Source of the DNA: Verrucomicrobiota bacterium
GTDB taxonomy: Bacteria; Verrucomicrobiota; Verrucomicrobiia; Verrucomicrobiales; DEV007
Length of the DNA stretch: 64,000 nucleotides
Direction: 5' to 3'
Assembly: GCA_020630975.1 (NCBI GenBank)
Contig: JAHDID010000020.1
Span: 1-64,000 of the forward strand
Part shown: positions 8,094-17,892 of the stretch, one piece after another
Layout: each line of letters opens with the position of its first letter
Numbering within the stretch: the first letter of the stretch is position 1
The notes under the pieces: generated by a model
Databases searched by the model: none
What the model was told of the DNA's origin: nothing
What the model saw: the letters and a program-made list of their open reading frames with translations, nothing else
Position numbers and translations under genes: made by a program

Positions 8094-9260
8094 CTAGAGC
8101 ACATCGCTCATCAAGCCCCGTTGCCAATCTAGCAGCAAGTTGTCGCGCTTTTCAGCCTCGACATTGGGTGCAGCCAGCATCTCGAGAGTCTGCCGAGTCG
8201 CGATGAGGGTCTGATCGATATCCAGATCCGTAGCGATCTGGTCGCGATGAGATTTGAGCCTGCCGAAGACATCTTCATCGATCTCCAAGCGAGGACCGCC
8301 ATTTTTCCGATATTTGATCGGGTACTCCTCTTTAGGCAGCTCGCGCGCAGTCTGAATGACCTTGAGCATGCGTCGAGCGAATGGTGGCCTCAAATACTTA
8401 GGAGGTTCGATCCGCTGACCTTTCTGCAACTGAGTAGAAAGACTGATCAGATCGGCGTTCGACATGAATTTGAAGTGCGGACGATTCAGTCGCTTACACT
8501 CACTATCGCGCCAAAACCAAAGGGCTCTCAGGAAAGACAGGCCTTTGGGCTCAAGTTTGCCCCAGCCATTGATCCGCCAGATCTCGTCCTCGCTGCGAGC
8601 CTCGCGATGGACTGCCAGTGTCCTAGCGGCATCGCACATCTCATCAAACCACGGCCGGCGGCCTTTTTCCTCAAGACGCTGCAAATATCGGTCCCCCATC
8701 TCGATGAGGTAGCGCACGTCATTGAAGGCGTAGTCGAGCATCTTATCGCTCAGTGGGCGTTTTCCCCAATCGGCCTTTTGACTTTGCTTGGAGACCACCA
8801 GCCCGAACTCTTCTTCCAAGAGATTGGCGAGACCATATTTTTTGACCCCTAGCAATCGTGCCGCATTTTGAGTATCCCAGACAACATCGGGGACCCAGTC
8901 GAATGTCAGGCGGAACATCGACATATCGTAGTCTGCCCCATGCATCCATGTGGCTTGGGTCGATTTGAGAAAATCCAAAAACGGATCGAGATCCGACAAC
9001 TCGACAGCAAGCGGATCGACGATAGCCAGACTACCAGGCACCGCGAACTGAATCAGACAAAGCTTGGTCTCGTAGGAGTGCAAACTATCGGCCTCCGTAT
9101 CGACGGCGCAGATTTCATGGCCTTCCGCCGATAGCTGACCAAAGTAGTCAGCTATCGCTTCTGGCGTGTCGAGGTAATGTTCGTTGCTATTCACAGAGGA
9201 CAGGAAAAACGAGTGGCAAGTTTTTAGCGGAATTGGAACGTCGACTTTAATCGATTCCAC
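8094..9260 (-). CDS. rnd: ribonuclease D-like 3'-5' exoribonuclease
   Basis: A 388-residue DEDD-family exonuclease with an HRDC-like C-terminal part, matching RNase D, which trims tRNA and other RNA 3' ends. Exo I is VDTEADSL (Asp54, Glu56), Exo II is HGADYDMSMFRL (Asp110) and Exo III is YAFNDVRYLIEMGD. The HRDC-like region includes ALWFWRDSECKRLNRPHFKF. The start is GTG at 9260, overlapping the rho stop region by 14 bp. A second GTG about 21 codons in is possible, so the first 20 residues are uncertain. Overlap with rho and the short gap to the next gene indicate cotranscription. Confidence 0.93.
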   Translation of the reverse strand: MESIKVDVPIPLKTCHSFFLSSVNSNEHYLDTPEAIADYFGQLSAEGHEICAVDTEADSLHSYETKLCLIQFAVPGSLAIVDPLAVELSDLDPFLDFLKSTQATWMHGADYDMSMFRLTFDWVPDVVWDTQNAARLLGVKKYGLANLLEEEFGLVVSKQSQKADWGKRPLSDKMLDYAFNDVRYLIEMGDRYLQRLEEKGRRPWFDEMCDAARTLAVHREARSEDEIWRINGWGKLEPKGLSFLRALWFWRDSECKRLNRPHFKFMSNADLISLSTQLQKGQRIEPPKYLRPPFARRMLKVIQTARELPKEEYPIKYRKNGGPRLEIDEDVFGRLKSHRDQIATDLDIDQTLIATRQTLEMLAAPNVEAEKRDNLLLDWQRGLMSDVL

Positions 9261-10665
9261 GCAAAATCAACTCTGCATTTGAGTTGGTACCACCAATTGC
9301 TTTCAACAGAACCTCCATCGCCTCGGGAGCAGGTCTAGCCGCCAATTGCTTTCGCAAGCCCAAGATGCGTGGCATCTCATCCTCGTGATAAAGTAGATCG
9401 TCTTTCCGTGTGCCAGATTTCAGGATATGAATAGCTGGGAAAATACGCGCCTCAGCCATCTCACGGTCTAGGGTTACCTCCATATTACCGGTACCCTTGA
9501 ACTCCTCGAAAATGACGTCATCCATGCGGCTATCGGTCTCGATTAGAGCCGTCGCGACGATCGTCAAACTGCCTCCTTCCTCGACGTTACGAGCGGCGCC
9601 AAAGAACCTACGAGAGCGCTCCAGAGCCTTAGGAGAGACACCTCCGCTGCCAATAGGGCCTCCTCCACCACCGCCGCCACGGCGACCTTTCTTGCCCTTA
9701 CGCTGATGACCACCTCCACCGCCTGACTGGCTGAGCGAGTTGTGACCGCGTGCCAAACGCGTCAAACTATCGAGCAGGATAACCACGTCTTTGCCCATCT
9801 CGACCAGGCGCTTCGCTCGGTTTAGCACCATATCGGCTACCTCGATGTGGCGAGCTGGCGCCTCGTCAAAAGTCGAACTGAAGACTTGAGCATCCACAGT
9901 CTCTTTAAAATCTGTCACCTCCTCAGGGCGCTCATCTAGTAGTAGAACGATCAACTCCACATCTGGATGGTTCTTAGAAATCGATACCGCTATGCTCTTT
10001 AGCAGAATGGTCTTACCACCGCGGGGCGGTGCCACGATCAGGCCCCGCTGGCCCATACCAAGAGGCGACACTAGATCCATAACTCTGGCTGATGGCCCTG
10101 CCCCAGGATTCTCTAGTATGATGCGGTCTTTCGGAAAAAGAGCTGTTAGATGATCAAACCCATCGGGAGCATCCCAATCTTCAAACGGAATACCTTCAGC
10201 CTCTATCACCTCATAAACAGAGAGATATTTCTCTCGCTCCTTAGGAGCCCGCACCTTACACTTCAGCAGCTGGCCTGGGCGAAACTCATGTTTACGGATC
10301 AGATTCGCTGGGACGTAGACATCCTCCGCATTCGACAGAAAGCTAAACGCTGGCCAACGAAGGAAACCGAAATTATCACCTGTGTAATGCAGGAATCCGG
10401 TAGCCACCATCTCGGTGCCGTGTTTACCATAGACCTGAAGTATCTCGAAAATAAGCTGATGCTTCGAGCGAATCCCAGCAACGCGTAGACCGATCTGCTG
10501 AGCCGCTTGGTGCAGTTCATTCAAAGTCAGAGCCTGAAACTCGTTGATGTCGATAAAATCGGGCACATCTAGCTTTGGCTGTGCATCAGCCTTTTGAGCT
10601 GCACCCTTGTCTGGTTTCTCTTCAGATGTGTCTGTGGCACTGGGTGCCTCGGGATCTTTGGTCAT
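9247..10665 (-). CDS. rho: transcription termination factor Rho with expanded Q-loop region
   Basis: A 472-residue Rho hexameric RNA helicase. An acidic/Ala-rich leader (residues 1-35) precedes the Rho N-terminal domain ([16 protein letters not shown]) and the cold-shock-like primary RNA site ([16 protein letters not shown]). The Walker A motif is APPRGGKT at 212-219 and Walker B is [14 protein letters not shown] near 294. [14 protein letters not shown] and [13 protein letters not shown] follow. Between ARGHN and GGVSPKAL there is a Gly-rich, basic stretch (residues 310-340). It is about 20 residues longer than in E. coli Rho and sits in the Q-loop that touches RNA in the central channel. The gene overlaps coaE by 4 bp (ATGA) and rnd by 14 bp. 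Confidence 0.97.
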   Translation of the reverse strand: MTKDPEAPSATDTSEEKPDKGAAQKADAQPKLDVPDFIDINEFQALTLNELHQAAQQIGLRVAGIRSKHQLIFEILQVYGKHGTEMVATGFLHYTGDNFGFLRWPAFSFLSNAEDVYVPANLIRKHEFRPGQLLKCKVRAPKEREKYLSVYEVIEAEGIPFEDWDAPDGFDHLTALFPKDRIILENPGAGPSARVMDLVSPLGMGQRGLIVAPPRGGKTILLKSIAVSISKNHPDVELIVLLLDERPEEVTDFKETVDAQVFSSTFDEAPARHIEVADMVLNRAKRLVEMGKDVVILLDSLTRLARGHNSLSQSGGGGGHQRKGKKGRRGGGGGGGPIGSGGVSPKALERSRRFFGAARNVEEGGSLTIVATALIETDSRMDDVIFEEFKGTGNMEVTLDREMAEARIFPAIHILKSGTRKDDLLYHEDEMPRILGLRKQLAARPAPEAMEVLLKAIGGTNSNAELILRGID

Positions 10666-11291
10666 ATTCCGGAATTAGAATGGATAAATTGGGAGAGTTT
10701 TTGCAGCTGCTGATTGCAGCTTTGGAGACTGCCATCGTTCCATATCAGCAGCTCTCCTTGGTCGGTCTTATTCAGTACTGGTATCTGTGAATCAATAATT
10801 TTATTTGCCTCTGCAGTGGATAGACCACGGAATTCGACCAATCGACTGACCTGAGTAGAGCGCGAGCAACCCACCACCAAGTCCAGGTCCCGTTTTATGG
10901 GAAACTCCACTTCATACAACAGAGGAACCTCAAGTAATCGAAAAGTGAAGTCGACAGAGTTTGTGAGGAACGCCTCAGCTCTTTTCAGGACGTGCGGATG
11001 GAGGATTCCTTCCACGATACGCCGATTCTCATCGTCTTCGGCGAAGATTATCTCTCGCAACTTAGCCCGATCAAACTCGCCAGACTCAAGTCGGAGGGGA
11101 CAACCCACCGCATTCTCTAACTGTGCGATAATATCGCCTTCTGTCAACAGATCCGCCACTGCCTCATCACAATTGAAATGGGCAACTGATCGGCCCGTCG
11201 CCCCCTCATCACCGAGCCTAGCGACCAGCCCTCTCACACAGTAGCTCTTGCCGCATCCCACTCCTCCTGTCACTGCGATTGTTGCCGGCAT
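10662..11291 (-). CDS. coaE: dephospho-CoA kinase
   Basis: A 209-residue P-loop kinase that phosphorylates the 3' hydroxyl of dephospho-CoA, the last step of coenzyme A synthesis in the cytoplasm. The N-terminal Walker A is GGVGCGKS at 9-16. The CoaE pattern follows: FNCDEAVADLL, then LRLESGEFDRAKLREIIFAEDDENRR, then HPHVLKRA, and PLLYEV for the lid and CoA-binding region. The length fits the family (195-210). The ATG at 11291 is used, and the stop overlaps the rho start by 4 bp, so translational coupling is likely. It is the first gene of the coaE-rho-rnd operon, and its promoter should lie between the terminator at 11331-11360 and 11291. Confidence 0.95.
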   Translation of the reverse strand: MPATIAVTGGVGCGKSYCVRGLVARLGDEGATGRSVAHFNCDEAVADLLTEGDIIAQLENAVGCPLRLESGEFDRAKLREIIFAEDDENRRIVEGILHPHVLKRAEAFLTNSVDFTFRLLEVPLLYEVEFPIKRDLDLVVGCSRSTQVSRLVEFRGLSTAEANKIIDSQIPVLNKTDQGELLIWNDGSLQSCNQQLQKLSQFIHSNSGI

Positions 11292-11330
11292 ATTTCAATC
11301 AGCTAAGAGTCCAAAGAGCCGTATTGGCAA

Positions 11331-11360
11331 AGAAAAAAGGCGCAGAAGCACTGCGCCTTT
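11331..11360 (-). terminator. rho-independent terminator of the pilus-secretin operon
   Basis: A perfect 10-bp stem (AAAGGCGCAG at 11336-11345 with CTGCGCCTTT at 11351-11360) has a five-base loop. Read on the minus strand it is followed by a run of Ts. It lies 27 bp after the secretin stop codon and separates that operon from coaE. Confidence 0.93.
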
Positions 11361-11386
11361 TCCAAAATCTGTTTCAGCAAGCCTGC

Positions 11387-14020
11387 TTACTTCTGATAGT
11401 AACCACCATCGCTAGGAGGAGGCGAGAACATAGGCGCTGCAGGAAGTGGAGCAGAGACCTTTGGACGCGGCTCGATGTAATTCGGCTGACCATCCTCGAT
11501 CTGATTGTGGATAGGCTGCCCAGAAGGATCTTGAATCACAGCCTTAACAAAGATTGTCAGGTTACGCTTAAGATGAAGCTCAACATTACTGCGAAACAGG
11601 CGACCAATAGCAGGAAGATCACCTAGGAACGGAATCTTATCTTCGATATCCTGAATATCTTCGCGAATAAGACCACCGAGTGCAACTGTCTGGCCGTCCC
11701 AAATTGTCAGCTGAGTTGTAACCTTCCTCGTATTAAAAACAGGCATTTCAATTCTGTTTTCTGTGAGAACCACAGTCGAAGACTGACCCAAAGCGTTTGT
11801 TCCCACAGTTTGAATTGGACTACCATAGTTGATGAAACCATCAAACTCGACCACTTCTGGAGAGAGGTTCAGGTTGATAGTGTAATCATCAGCACCCAAC
11901 GTGGGGTCTACCTCAAGAGTCACACCCGTGTTCCTAACCTCAAAAGCTGTCGGAGTGGCAGGTGTCACAGGGAAACCGGATGAAGTCGCACCGCCGACAA
12001 GACTTGTTGTTCCACCGAAGTCGTTCGGAATCTCAGGTGGGTCATACTCAGTTGGGTAGATAAATTCGCGGACGACTTCGATTTTAGCTCTATTACCGCT
12101 CTGGGCGACGACAGAAGGGGCAGACATTAAATCAACTCCCTTCTTCTGATTAAGAGCACGAATCATCATCTGAAACTGAGGGTCAGTAAATACACCAGCT
12201 ATGCCAAACACTGATGGTGCATTAACGTTTGGTAGAGAACCACTCGTCCCTGCAATTAAGGCGTCGATGCTATTGCGATCCAAAGCTCTTGTGCCTGACC
12301 GCAGAGCAGCGGTTGCAGGATTTACACCAACCGCAGTCTGGTTAGGATTGAAAAACGTAAAGTTAGCAGGAGTTGTCTCGGTGCCCCCTGCACCAGCACC
12401 TTGAGCGGTTCCAGTTGTACCTCCGCCTGCAAATACCCTTGGAGAGGGGCCTACATTAAAGGCACCTAGCATCCAATCAAAACCAAGCTCCTCACCGACC
12501 TCCTCGCTGATTTCAAGGAACTTTGATGTTATAAATATCTGTTTATCAACCCCACCACGAATCGATTCAATATAAGCCTCAACCAACTCCATTTGGTCGG
12601 GAGTATTCTTCACAATCAATGTTGAAGTAGCGGCATTAAAGATAGCAGTCGCACCAGGAGGGAACGAAATACCAGCACCTTCCAAAACTTCCTTAGCAGT
12701 CTTTTTTACAAGAGCAGGCCCAGCATCTGGCTCCGGTGCAGCAAAAGGATCTACTGGTCCACCACCACCACCACCACCTGCAGAGGAGCTGATAAAAGTA
12801 GGAGGCACGGTATACTGGTTTGTAAAAAGCTCCTGATCTGGTCGCGATAAGGGAACAACAACAATGGCGTTCGCCTCCACCTTATACTTGAGCTGAGCCA
12901 AACTGGTTGTGTAGCGTAGAGCTTCACCAAGAGGCACATTCGAGAGCTTTAAAGTGATAGGAGTATCACCTGCGCCACCTCCAACAGCACCTCCGCCTCC
13001 GCCTCCGAAACCGAAACCTCCGTCGCCACCCGCAGGGGCAGCTGCAGGTGCTGCTCCGCCATCATCAACATCTAAGATGATATTAACTCCCTTGAGATTG
13101 GGATCTAAATCTACACTCTTTTGCTGAATAAACTGTAGGGCGTCCCGAAGTGGCGTCTCTGAAAATTCAAGGCTAGGTATACGAATATTCTTAAGCAAGT
13201 CCTCATTCCTGATAATAGCCTCAGTCTCTAGGTTGGTTCCAATGCCAATATCTGGAGGATCAACACTTTGAGGAACGGGTAACTCCCATCCCGCAGCAAT
13301 TTGCCTAAGAAACGCAGACCTAGTATGATCACGTGCCACATCATAATAATTCATGCGTTCACGCTCAGCCGCCTCAAGGCTACGACGAGCAGCTGAGTTG
13401 TAACGGTCGATGTTGAGGACTCGGTGAAACTCTCGCTCAGCCCGATCAAAATCACCATAGTCAATGTAGCCCTGACCTGCTCTAAGCGCCATTTGCACCT
13501 TACGCACACGATCTAGATGCTCCGGAGTCAGCGCTGGAGAGTAATATTCCGGGTCGTTCAGCTGCTCGAGCAGACGCTTCGCATCTAGATTATCAGGAGA
13601 CACTGTTGGACGTAGCACATCCTCAATCAAACCCATAGCCTCGTTGTAACGCCCGCCATCAGCATACTGCCTAGCAAGTGTCGTAGCTGCTCGTGAATAC
13701 TGTTTGATGTAAGCTCTGCGGCGCTGCTCAGTCATCGGAGCGTCGGGCAGAAGGTCGAGAGCGTTGCGATACTGCTCCACTGCTCCTTCATAATCCCCAT
13801 CAGCCATCAGCTGTGAGCCACGCAAGGCTGCATTATCAGCATTCTTCACCTGCTCCTGCATCATGATCACGTAATTTGTCGCGATCTCAGGGATTCCTGA
13901 AGAGGAGCCGCCTCCACTGCCATACATTGGGCCGGCTTGTGTGAGGGTCTGGCCGATGAGGCCAACACAGACCGCAGCAGTCATCTGCAGCGCTCTTTTA
14001 GTTTTGGGTGAAGTGGTCAT
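11387..14020 (-). CDS. type IV pilus-type secretin (Amuc_1098-like)
   Basis: An 877-residue outer-membrane secretin, the gated ring through which pilus or secretion fibres cross. A signal-peptide-like N-terminus (1-30) is followed by TPR-like helical repeats (about 60-225, including GDYEGAVEQYRNALDLLP and GDFDRAEREFHRVLNID). Next come N0/STN-like (LRDALQFIQQKSVDL near 291) and N1-like domains (about 440-490). The secretin core (about 495-835) ends in the signature VALGGLIRED, DKIPFLGDLPAIGRLFR. Two Gly-rich linkers (about 331-351 and 414-421) are unusual for PilQ. The TPR front matches the Akkermansia protein Amuc_1098 rather than classic PilQ with AMIN domains. It is the last gene of a five-gene operon. 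Confidence 0.95.
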   Translation of the reverse strand: MTTSPKTKRALQMTAAVCVGLIGQTLTQAGPMYGSGGGSSSGIPEIATNYVIMMQEQVKNADNAALRGSQLMADGDYEGAVEQYRNALDLLPDAPMTEQRRRAYIKQYSRAATTLARQYADGGRYNEAMGLIEDVLRPTVSPDNLDAKRLLEQLNDPEYYSPALTPEHLDRVRKVQMALRAGQGYIDYGDFDRAEREFHRVLNIDRYNSAARRSLEAAERERMNYYDVARDHTRSAFLRQIAAGWELPVPQSVDPPDIGIGTNLETEAIIRNEDLLKNIRIPSLEFSETPLRDALQFIQQKSVDLDPNLKGVNIILDVDDGGAAPAAAPAGGDGGFGFGGGGGGAVGGGAGDTPITLKLSNVPLGEALRYTTSLAQLKYKVEANAIVVVPLSRPDQELFTNQYTVPPTFISSSAGGGGGGGPVDPFAAPEPDAGPALVKKTAKEVLEGAGISFPPGATAIFNAATSTLIVKNTPDQMELVEAYIESIRGGVDKQIFITSKFLEISEEVGEELGFDWMLGAFNVGPSPRVFAGGGTTGTAQGAGAGGTETTPANFTFFNPNQTAVGVNPATAALRSGTRALDRNSIDALIAGTSGSLPNVNAPSVFGIAGVFTDPQFQMMIRALNQKKGVDLMSAPSVVAQSGNRAKIEVVREFIYPTEYDPPEIPNDFGGTTSLVGGATSSGFPVTPATPTAFEVRNTGVTLEVDPTLGADDYTINLNLSPEVVEFDGFINYGSPIQTVGTNALGQSSTVVLTENRIEMPVFNTRKVTTQLTIWDGQTVALGGLIREDIQDIEDKIPFLGDLPAIGRLFRSNVELHLKRNLTIFVKAVIQDPSGQPIHNQIEDGQPNYIEPRPKVSAPLPAAPMFSPPPSDGGYYQK

Positions 14021-14097
14021 GTTTTGTGAAAATTTGCGGTCGAAAAAAATCCACGCTTTCCCTAATGGAAACCAGAATCTACCGTTGGTGTCAAATG

Positions 14098-15060
14098 TTA
14101 CTTTTTCTTTATTTCGGCTTTGGCAGTCTGCCCAGGCCCTGTCTCATATTCGATCAGAGTTGAATCCTCGTTAACTTTCAGAACCCGATACTTCGTGTTC
14201 GGGTCTAGAGCTAACGGGAACGTATCTCCCTCTTTGACATAAAACGGATCTCCTCCACCAAGCTCGAAGCCCAGTTGCGAAAAATACGTCGGAATGTCAG
14301 TCGGAATTCTCTTAATCAACTGATGCTTCGTTCCTTTGGGAAGAAATGTGACATGAACTACCGAAGCATCCACTCTTATTCCCTGATTGTTCACCACCTG
14401 CTTCTGCTCAAAACCATCAATCCGAATCTGACCATCAGGAGATGTCTCTCCTTGCCTGAGGTAAAAATTTTTCTGTTGCCACTTACCCGTAGCCATTCGT
14501 TTGATCTGGAATCTTGTATCGTCAGGTTTCACCGCAAAAACGGCACGATAAATCTGCGCTTGGCGACTCACCATAAATAGCTTGTTGGCATAAGGTGGAT
14601 GAGACGCCCCATCCTTTGGGTTAGTTTGCCCGTGCCATTCCTCTAGATTCGTGTACCCATCATCGTCTGGATCGTTAGAAAGAACCGCTCTTGTAAGAAA
14701 CGCTAAGTTATTATCCATCAACCATTTATTAGATACTGGTGGACGTATAGGCTCCTCTTCCGGATCGAGCATATTTACCAAGCGGCCATCTATCTCTACC
14801 ATCGGTATCGACACAAAAAGAGGTAAAGGGCTACCCCCTACCCCTTTGTTTGGTAACTCCCATTGGATCGTTTCAGTGATAAAATTCGATGCGGCATCCG
14901 TCCGTTTTGTCTTTGTTTTCGGCATCTCCGAGTCAGCGTCAGAACTTGGAAGCCCAAAACCACCTCCAAAAGTCCAAGCTTTAAAAATAAAAAAGCCTGA
15001 AACAGCTGCCACGATAAGACCTAGGCTAATAAGAAGGAATTTTTCCCAACTATCTTTCAT
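14098..15060 (-). CDS. single-pass pilus-cluster protein (Amuc_1099-like)
   Basis: About 320 residues from the ATG at 15060; a TTG three codons upstream was rejected. One membrane segment near residues 7-26 (FLLISLGLIVAAVSGFFIF) anchors a long periplasmic domain. That domain contains calcium-loop-like SNDPDDDGYTNLEEWHGQTNP and later beta-rich segments (FYLRQGETSPDGQIRIDGFE, GDTFPLALDPNTKYRV). The position between the Amuc_1100-like gene and the secretin, 18 bp after the former, identifies it as the Amuc_1099 counterpart. A PilP-like coupling role to the secretin is inferred from position and topology, not from clear homology. Confidence 0.85.
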   Translation of the reverse strand: MKDSWEKFLLISLGLIVAAVSGFFIFKAWTFGGGFGLPSSDADSEMPKTKTKRTDAASNFITETIQWELPNKGVGGSPLPLFVSIPMVEIDGRLVNMLDPEEEPIRPPVSNKWLMDNNLAFLTRAVLSNDPDDDGYTNLEEWHGQTNPKDGASHPPYANKLFMVSRQAQIYRAVFAVKPDDTRFQIKRMATGKWQQKNFYLRQGETSPDGQIRIDGFEQKQVVNNQGIRVDASVVHVTFLPKGTKHQLIKRIPTDIPTYFSQLGFELGGGDPFYVKEGDTFPLALDPNTKYRVLKVNEDSTLIEYETGPGQTAKAEIKKK

Positions 15061-15078
15061 AAACACCAAATATAAAAA

Positions 15079-16068
15079 CTACCTTCTACGAGAACTAGAT
15101 TTCGACTTCTCTTCTTTTACGATCTTGTCTGGATCGATAAAGCGAATCATGTCTACGACCATGAAAACATTCAACTTCTCCTGGCCCATCAATACCCGAG
15201 CATCGTTTCCTGAAGGGACATAGCCTGCCGCTGCAGCTGCCCCAACATTAATTTCACCAGGGTATCCCCACTCTTCCATCTGTGTTTGCGTTGCAGGTTC
15301 GCCAGTAGCTTGACTTTCGAAGCTCTGAGGTCCAAATCCCTCATCCACAGCGATAAAAGGCCCTTCCATCGCGTCATTATTGATCTTCAACACGCGAATG
15401 ATGTAAAAGTAATTGGGATCATTTGAGATCGAGTTCATAAACTCCTGAAACGCCGCATGACTTGCTCGAAAATTCATCCGGACAGGATATTTATGAACGG
15501 TACTGATCTCCTGCTTTTTAGGTCCGCCCTCTTCCATAGGGATCAAGTCTCGGGAGAATGTCTCCAAAGAATCTGCCCCAGATGATACCAGCTTCTGTAG
15601 TAAATACTCAGACGCTTTCAAACCAAGATCCAAAAGCGGAACAATCTCCTCCTTTGGAGAGTCCTCAGCGTATATATCAAATCCTAGGTAAAACGTCTCT
15701 GGCGTGTTGATCGCAAAATTGGACTTACTTGCTAAAGCCCTGAATTCATTAACCCGCTGTTTGAACAGGTCCAAAAACTCTGGACCAGTCAGGTCCTGAT
15801 TTAAAGGGACTTGAAACTTGTCCAAACCTTTGAACAAGGTCTCCACAGAGTTTTCGTAGTCTTCGACCCTACCCTCTAGCTCTTTTACATTGATCTTACT
15901 AGGATATGGAGTCTTGCGCTCGAGCGAGCTAACAGTCCCAACCTTACTATCCCAGTTCACCTTACTGTCGTAGTACTTTTGGTAGGAGGTGAAACAGAAA
16001 TAGCCACATGCAGCGACAAGTAAAAAGGCAATTAAACCAAAAGTGGTTAACCAAGTTTTAGAATTCAT
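15079..16068 (-). CDS. Amuc_1100-like pilus-cluster membrane protein
   Basis: A 329-residue protein with one membrane segment at about 9-30 (TFGLIAFLLVAACGYFCF). A coiled-coil-like stretch follows (KELEGRVEDYENSVETLFKG), then an extracytoplasmic domain, and a basic Ser/Arg tail (SKSSSRRR). It sits in the same place and has the same size and topology as Akkermansia Amuc_1100, an abundant envelope protein studied for host interaction, whose fold resembles PilO/GspM-like subunits. The bitopic, coiled-coil layout supports a PilO-like assembly role here. It lies 12 bp after the PilM-like gene and 18 bp before the Amuc_1099-like gene. Confidence 0.87.
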   Translation of the reverse strand: MNSKTWLTTFGLIAFLLVAACGYFCFTSYQKYYDSKVNWDSKVGTVSSLERKTPYPSKINVKELEGRVEDYENSVETLFKGLDKFQVPLNQDLTGPEFLDLFKQRVNEFRALASKSNFAINTPETFYLGFDIYAEDSPKEEIVPLLDLGLKASEYLLQKLVSSGADSLETFSRDLIPMEEGGPKKQEISTVHKYPVRMNFRASHAAFQEFMNSISNDPNYFYIIRVLKINNDAMEGPFIAVDEGFGPQSFESQATGEPATQTQMEEWGYPGEINVGAAAAAGYVPSGNDARVLMGQEKLNVFMVVDMIRFIDPDKIVKEEKSKSSSRRR

Positions 16069-16080
16069 TAGATGAAAAAA

Positions 16081-17841
16081 TTACTTTGTGAACGGGACCC
16101 TATTACTTTCTGGCAAAGGCAGAGTGAACTGCCAAGTGTAGGCGTAGCGATCGCCATCCACTCCACCATCTACTTTCACTTCGGAGTCCTTAAGATCTGA
16201 TTCCGTTAGATCGAAAAACGGATCTAAACCTGCCTCAGTCCTTGCTTTTGCATCTTCCTTGAGGCGCTCAAAGAAATCAAAAACCATCTGGGCTTCCTTT
16301 CCAGAATCTCGGTCCTTACGCCAAAGTCCCTGCACTAAAAGGGCATCAATGATCTGAGAGCCATCTGCTCCACCTCCACTCGAAAGTGAGTCAGCTTCAA
16401 TCACAGGAATCCCCTCGGACATCGGTGTCAAACCCGTGATCCACATCGTATCCATCTCCATCATTCCACTGAGATAATCGAACGCCCGCACCCAATAAAC
16501 ACGCTGCAAAGCGGCATCGAAGAAAGGTTTCTGCTTTTCATCGATGTCTTCAATTTTCTTTTTTAGGTCTTCTATCTTCTTGTGATTAAAGGTCAAATCA
16601 TCTGCCTTATCACTGATCGAGGCCGCCTTCTGATCAGATAAAGCCGAGCCTCTCTGGAAAAAGAACCCTAACGCTCCGAGTAGCGCGACAAGTACGGCGA
16701 CAGCCATGATCAAAGCGGGCTTCTTCTTATCCATCGCCCTCTCAGCCTTAACAGAAGCAGGGACCAAATCGATCGCAGCAGGAGTTGGACCCGCCTGCTG
16801 GAGAGCACTACCCACCAGCGTGCCCAGAGTATGGGCCTGACTAGCGATACCATCCTGCTCCAGCTTAGATGATACTGTTATGTTTCGTAGCGCATTGAAA
16901 TGATCGATAGGGATGTTCAGCTTCTCCGCGAAAAACTCCCTGATAAATGGTAGCGACGTGCTTGCTCCACTGAGCAACGCGATCTGCGGTGCACTACCAC
17001 CCTGCTGGCTGCGGTAGAAATTAATCGTACGCATGATCTCAGAATGCATCCGAGTCAATGAATTCCGAATGATCTTCGACATCCCTGCGATCTCCGGATC
17101 TTCATGGTCTGCGTAAGGGCCACCGAGAGCGACAAAGCCATCATTCACTTTCTTAGCGTCAGCCACTGGAAAATCGATACCAAACTCCTTAGCGATGGAG
17201 CGTGAAATCTCAGCACCACCCAACTTGATTGTTCGGATAAAGACCTCGTTGCCCTCCATGAACACGAGATCAGTGGTTCTCGCTCCAATATCGATCAACA
17301 TCACTGTTCCATCGATGTCGGAGTAGTTGAATCGCAGCGCATTGTAGAGCGCGATCGGAGAAATATCAGCGCCGCAGGTTTTGATACCCGCACCTGTCAC
17401 GAGATCGTCGATATCATCCAGCTCGTCAGCCTTAACTGCGGCTAGGATCACTTCCACTTCAAATCCCCCTGGATCTCCTACGAGCTGGTAATCCCAGACA
17501 ACCTCATCTATGGGATACGGAACCTGTTGCTGAGCCTCAAACCCAACGATCTCCTCAAGCTTCTCTCCATCGATAGCAGGAAGACTAGCAAATTTCATCA
17601 AAACAGGATTCGATGAAATGGTGTACTTCGTCTCAGCCTTACCTAAAGCCAGACTTTTGGCAGCCTCTTTAAGAGCCATTTTGGTTTGCGCATTACGCCC
17701 TGCATCCTCGTTGGGATCGCCAACCAAGTCCGAGCGATGAAGCTTATCGAGGCGTAAACCTCCCCCAGAAGTCTTGGAAAAGGAAGCTGCAGTCACTTGC
17801 TGCGAGCCAACATCGAGTGAGACAATTCGATCGTCTGCCAT
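16081..17841 (-). CDS. pilM: PilM-like actin-fold ATPase fused to a PilN-like segment (Amuc_1101-like)
   Basis: A 586-residue protein. Residues 1-350 form a PilM/FtsA-type actin-like ATPase with phosphate loops SLDVGSQQV (8-16) and MLIDIGARTTDLVF (181-194) and the adenosine motif LLSGASTSLP (289-298). One membrane segment (374-395, PALIMAVAVLVALLGALGFFF) and a coiled coil (ADDLTFNHKKIEDLKKKIED) follow, then a periplasmic domain. Ordinary PilM is about 350 residues and soluble, so this is a PilM-PilN-like fusion on one chain. That layout would link the cytoplasmic ring directly to the periplasmic alignment complex. ATG at 17841; the gene starts 51 bp after the first gene of the operon. Confidence 0.92.
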   Translation of the reverse strand: MADDRIVSLDVGSQQVTAASFSKTSGGGLRLDKLHRSDLVGDPNEDAGRNAQTKMALKEAAKSLALGKAETKYTISSNPVLMKFASLPAIDGEKLEEIVGFEAQQQVPYPIDEVVWDYQLVGDPGGFEVEVILAAVKADELDDIDDLVTGAGIKTCGADISPIALYNALRFNYSDIDGTVMLIDIGARTTDLVFMEGNEVFIRTIKLGGAEISRSIAKEFGIDFPVADAKKVNDGFVALGGPYADHEDPEIAGMSKIIRNSLTRMHSEIMRTINFYRSQQGGSAPQIALLSGASTSLPFIREFFAEKLNIPIDHFNALRNITVSSKLEQDGIASQAHTLGTLVGSALQQAGPTPAAIDLVPASVKAERAMDKKKPALIMAVAVLVALLGALGFFFQRGSALSDQKAASISDKADDLTFNHKKIEDLKKKIEDIDEKQKPFFDAALQRVYWVRAFDYLSGMMEMDTMWITGLTPMSEGIPVIEADSLSSGGGADGSQIIDALLVQGLWRKDRDSGKEAQMVFDFFERLKEDAKARTEAGLDPFFDLTESDLKDSEVKVDGGVDGDRYAYTWQFTLPLPESNRVPFTK

Positions 17842-17892
17842 TAAACTAACGCGGTATGTTGAAGGTAAAGTAAAGGAGAAGGTAAAAGAAGC

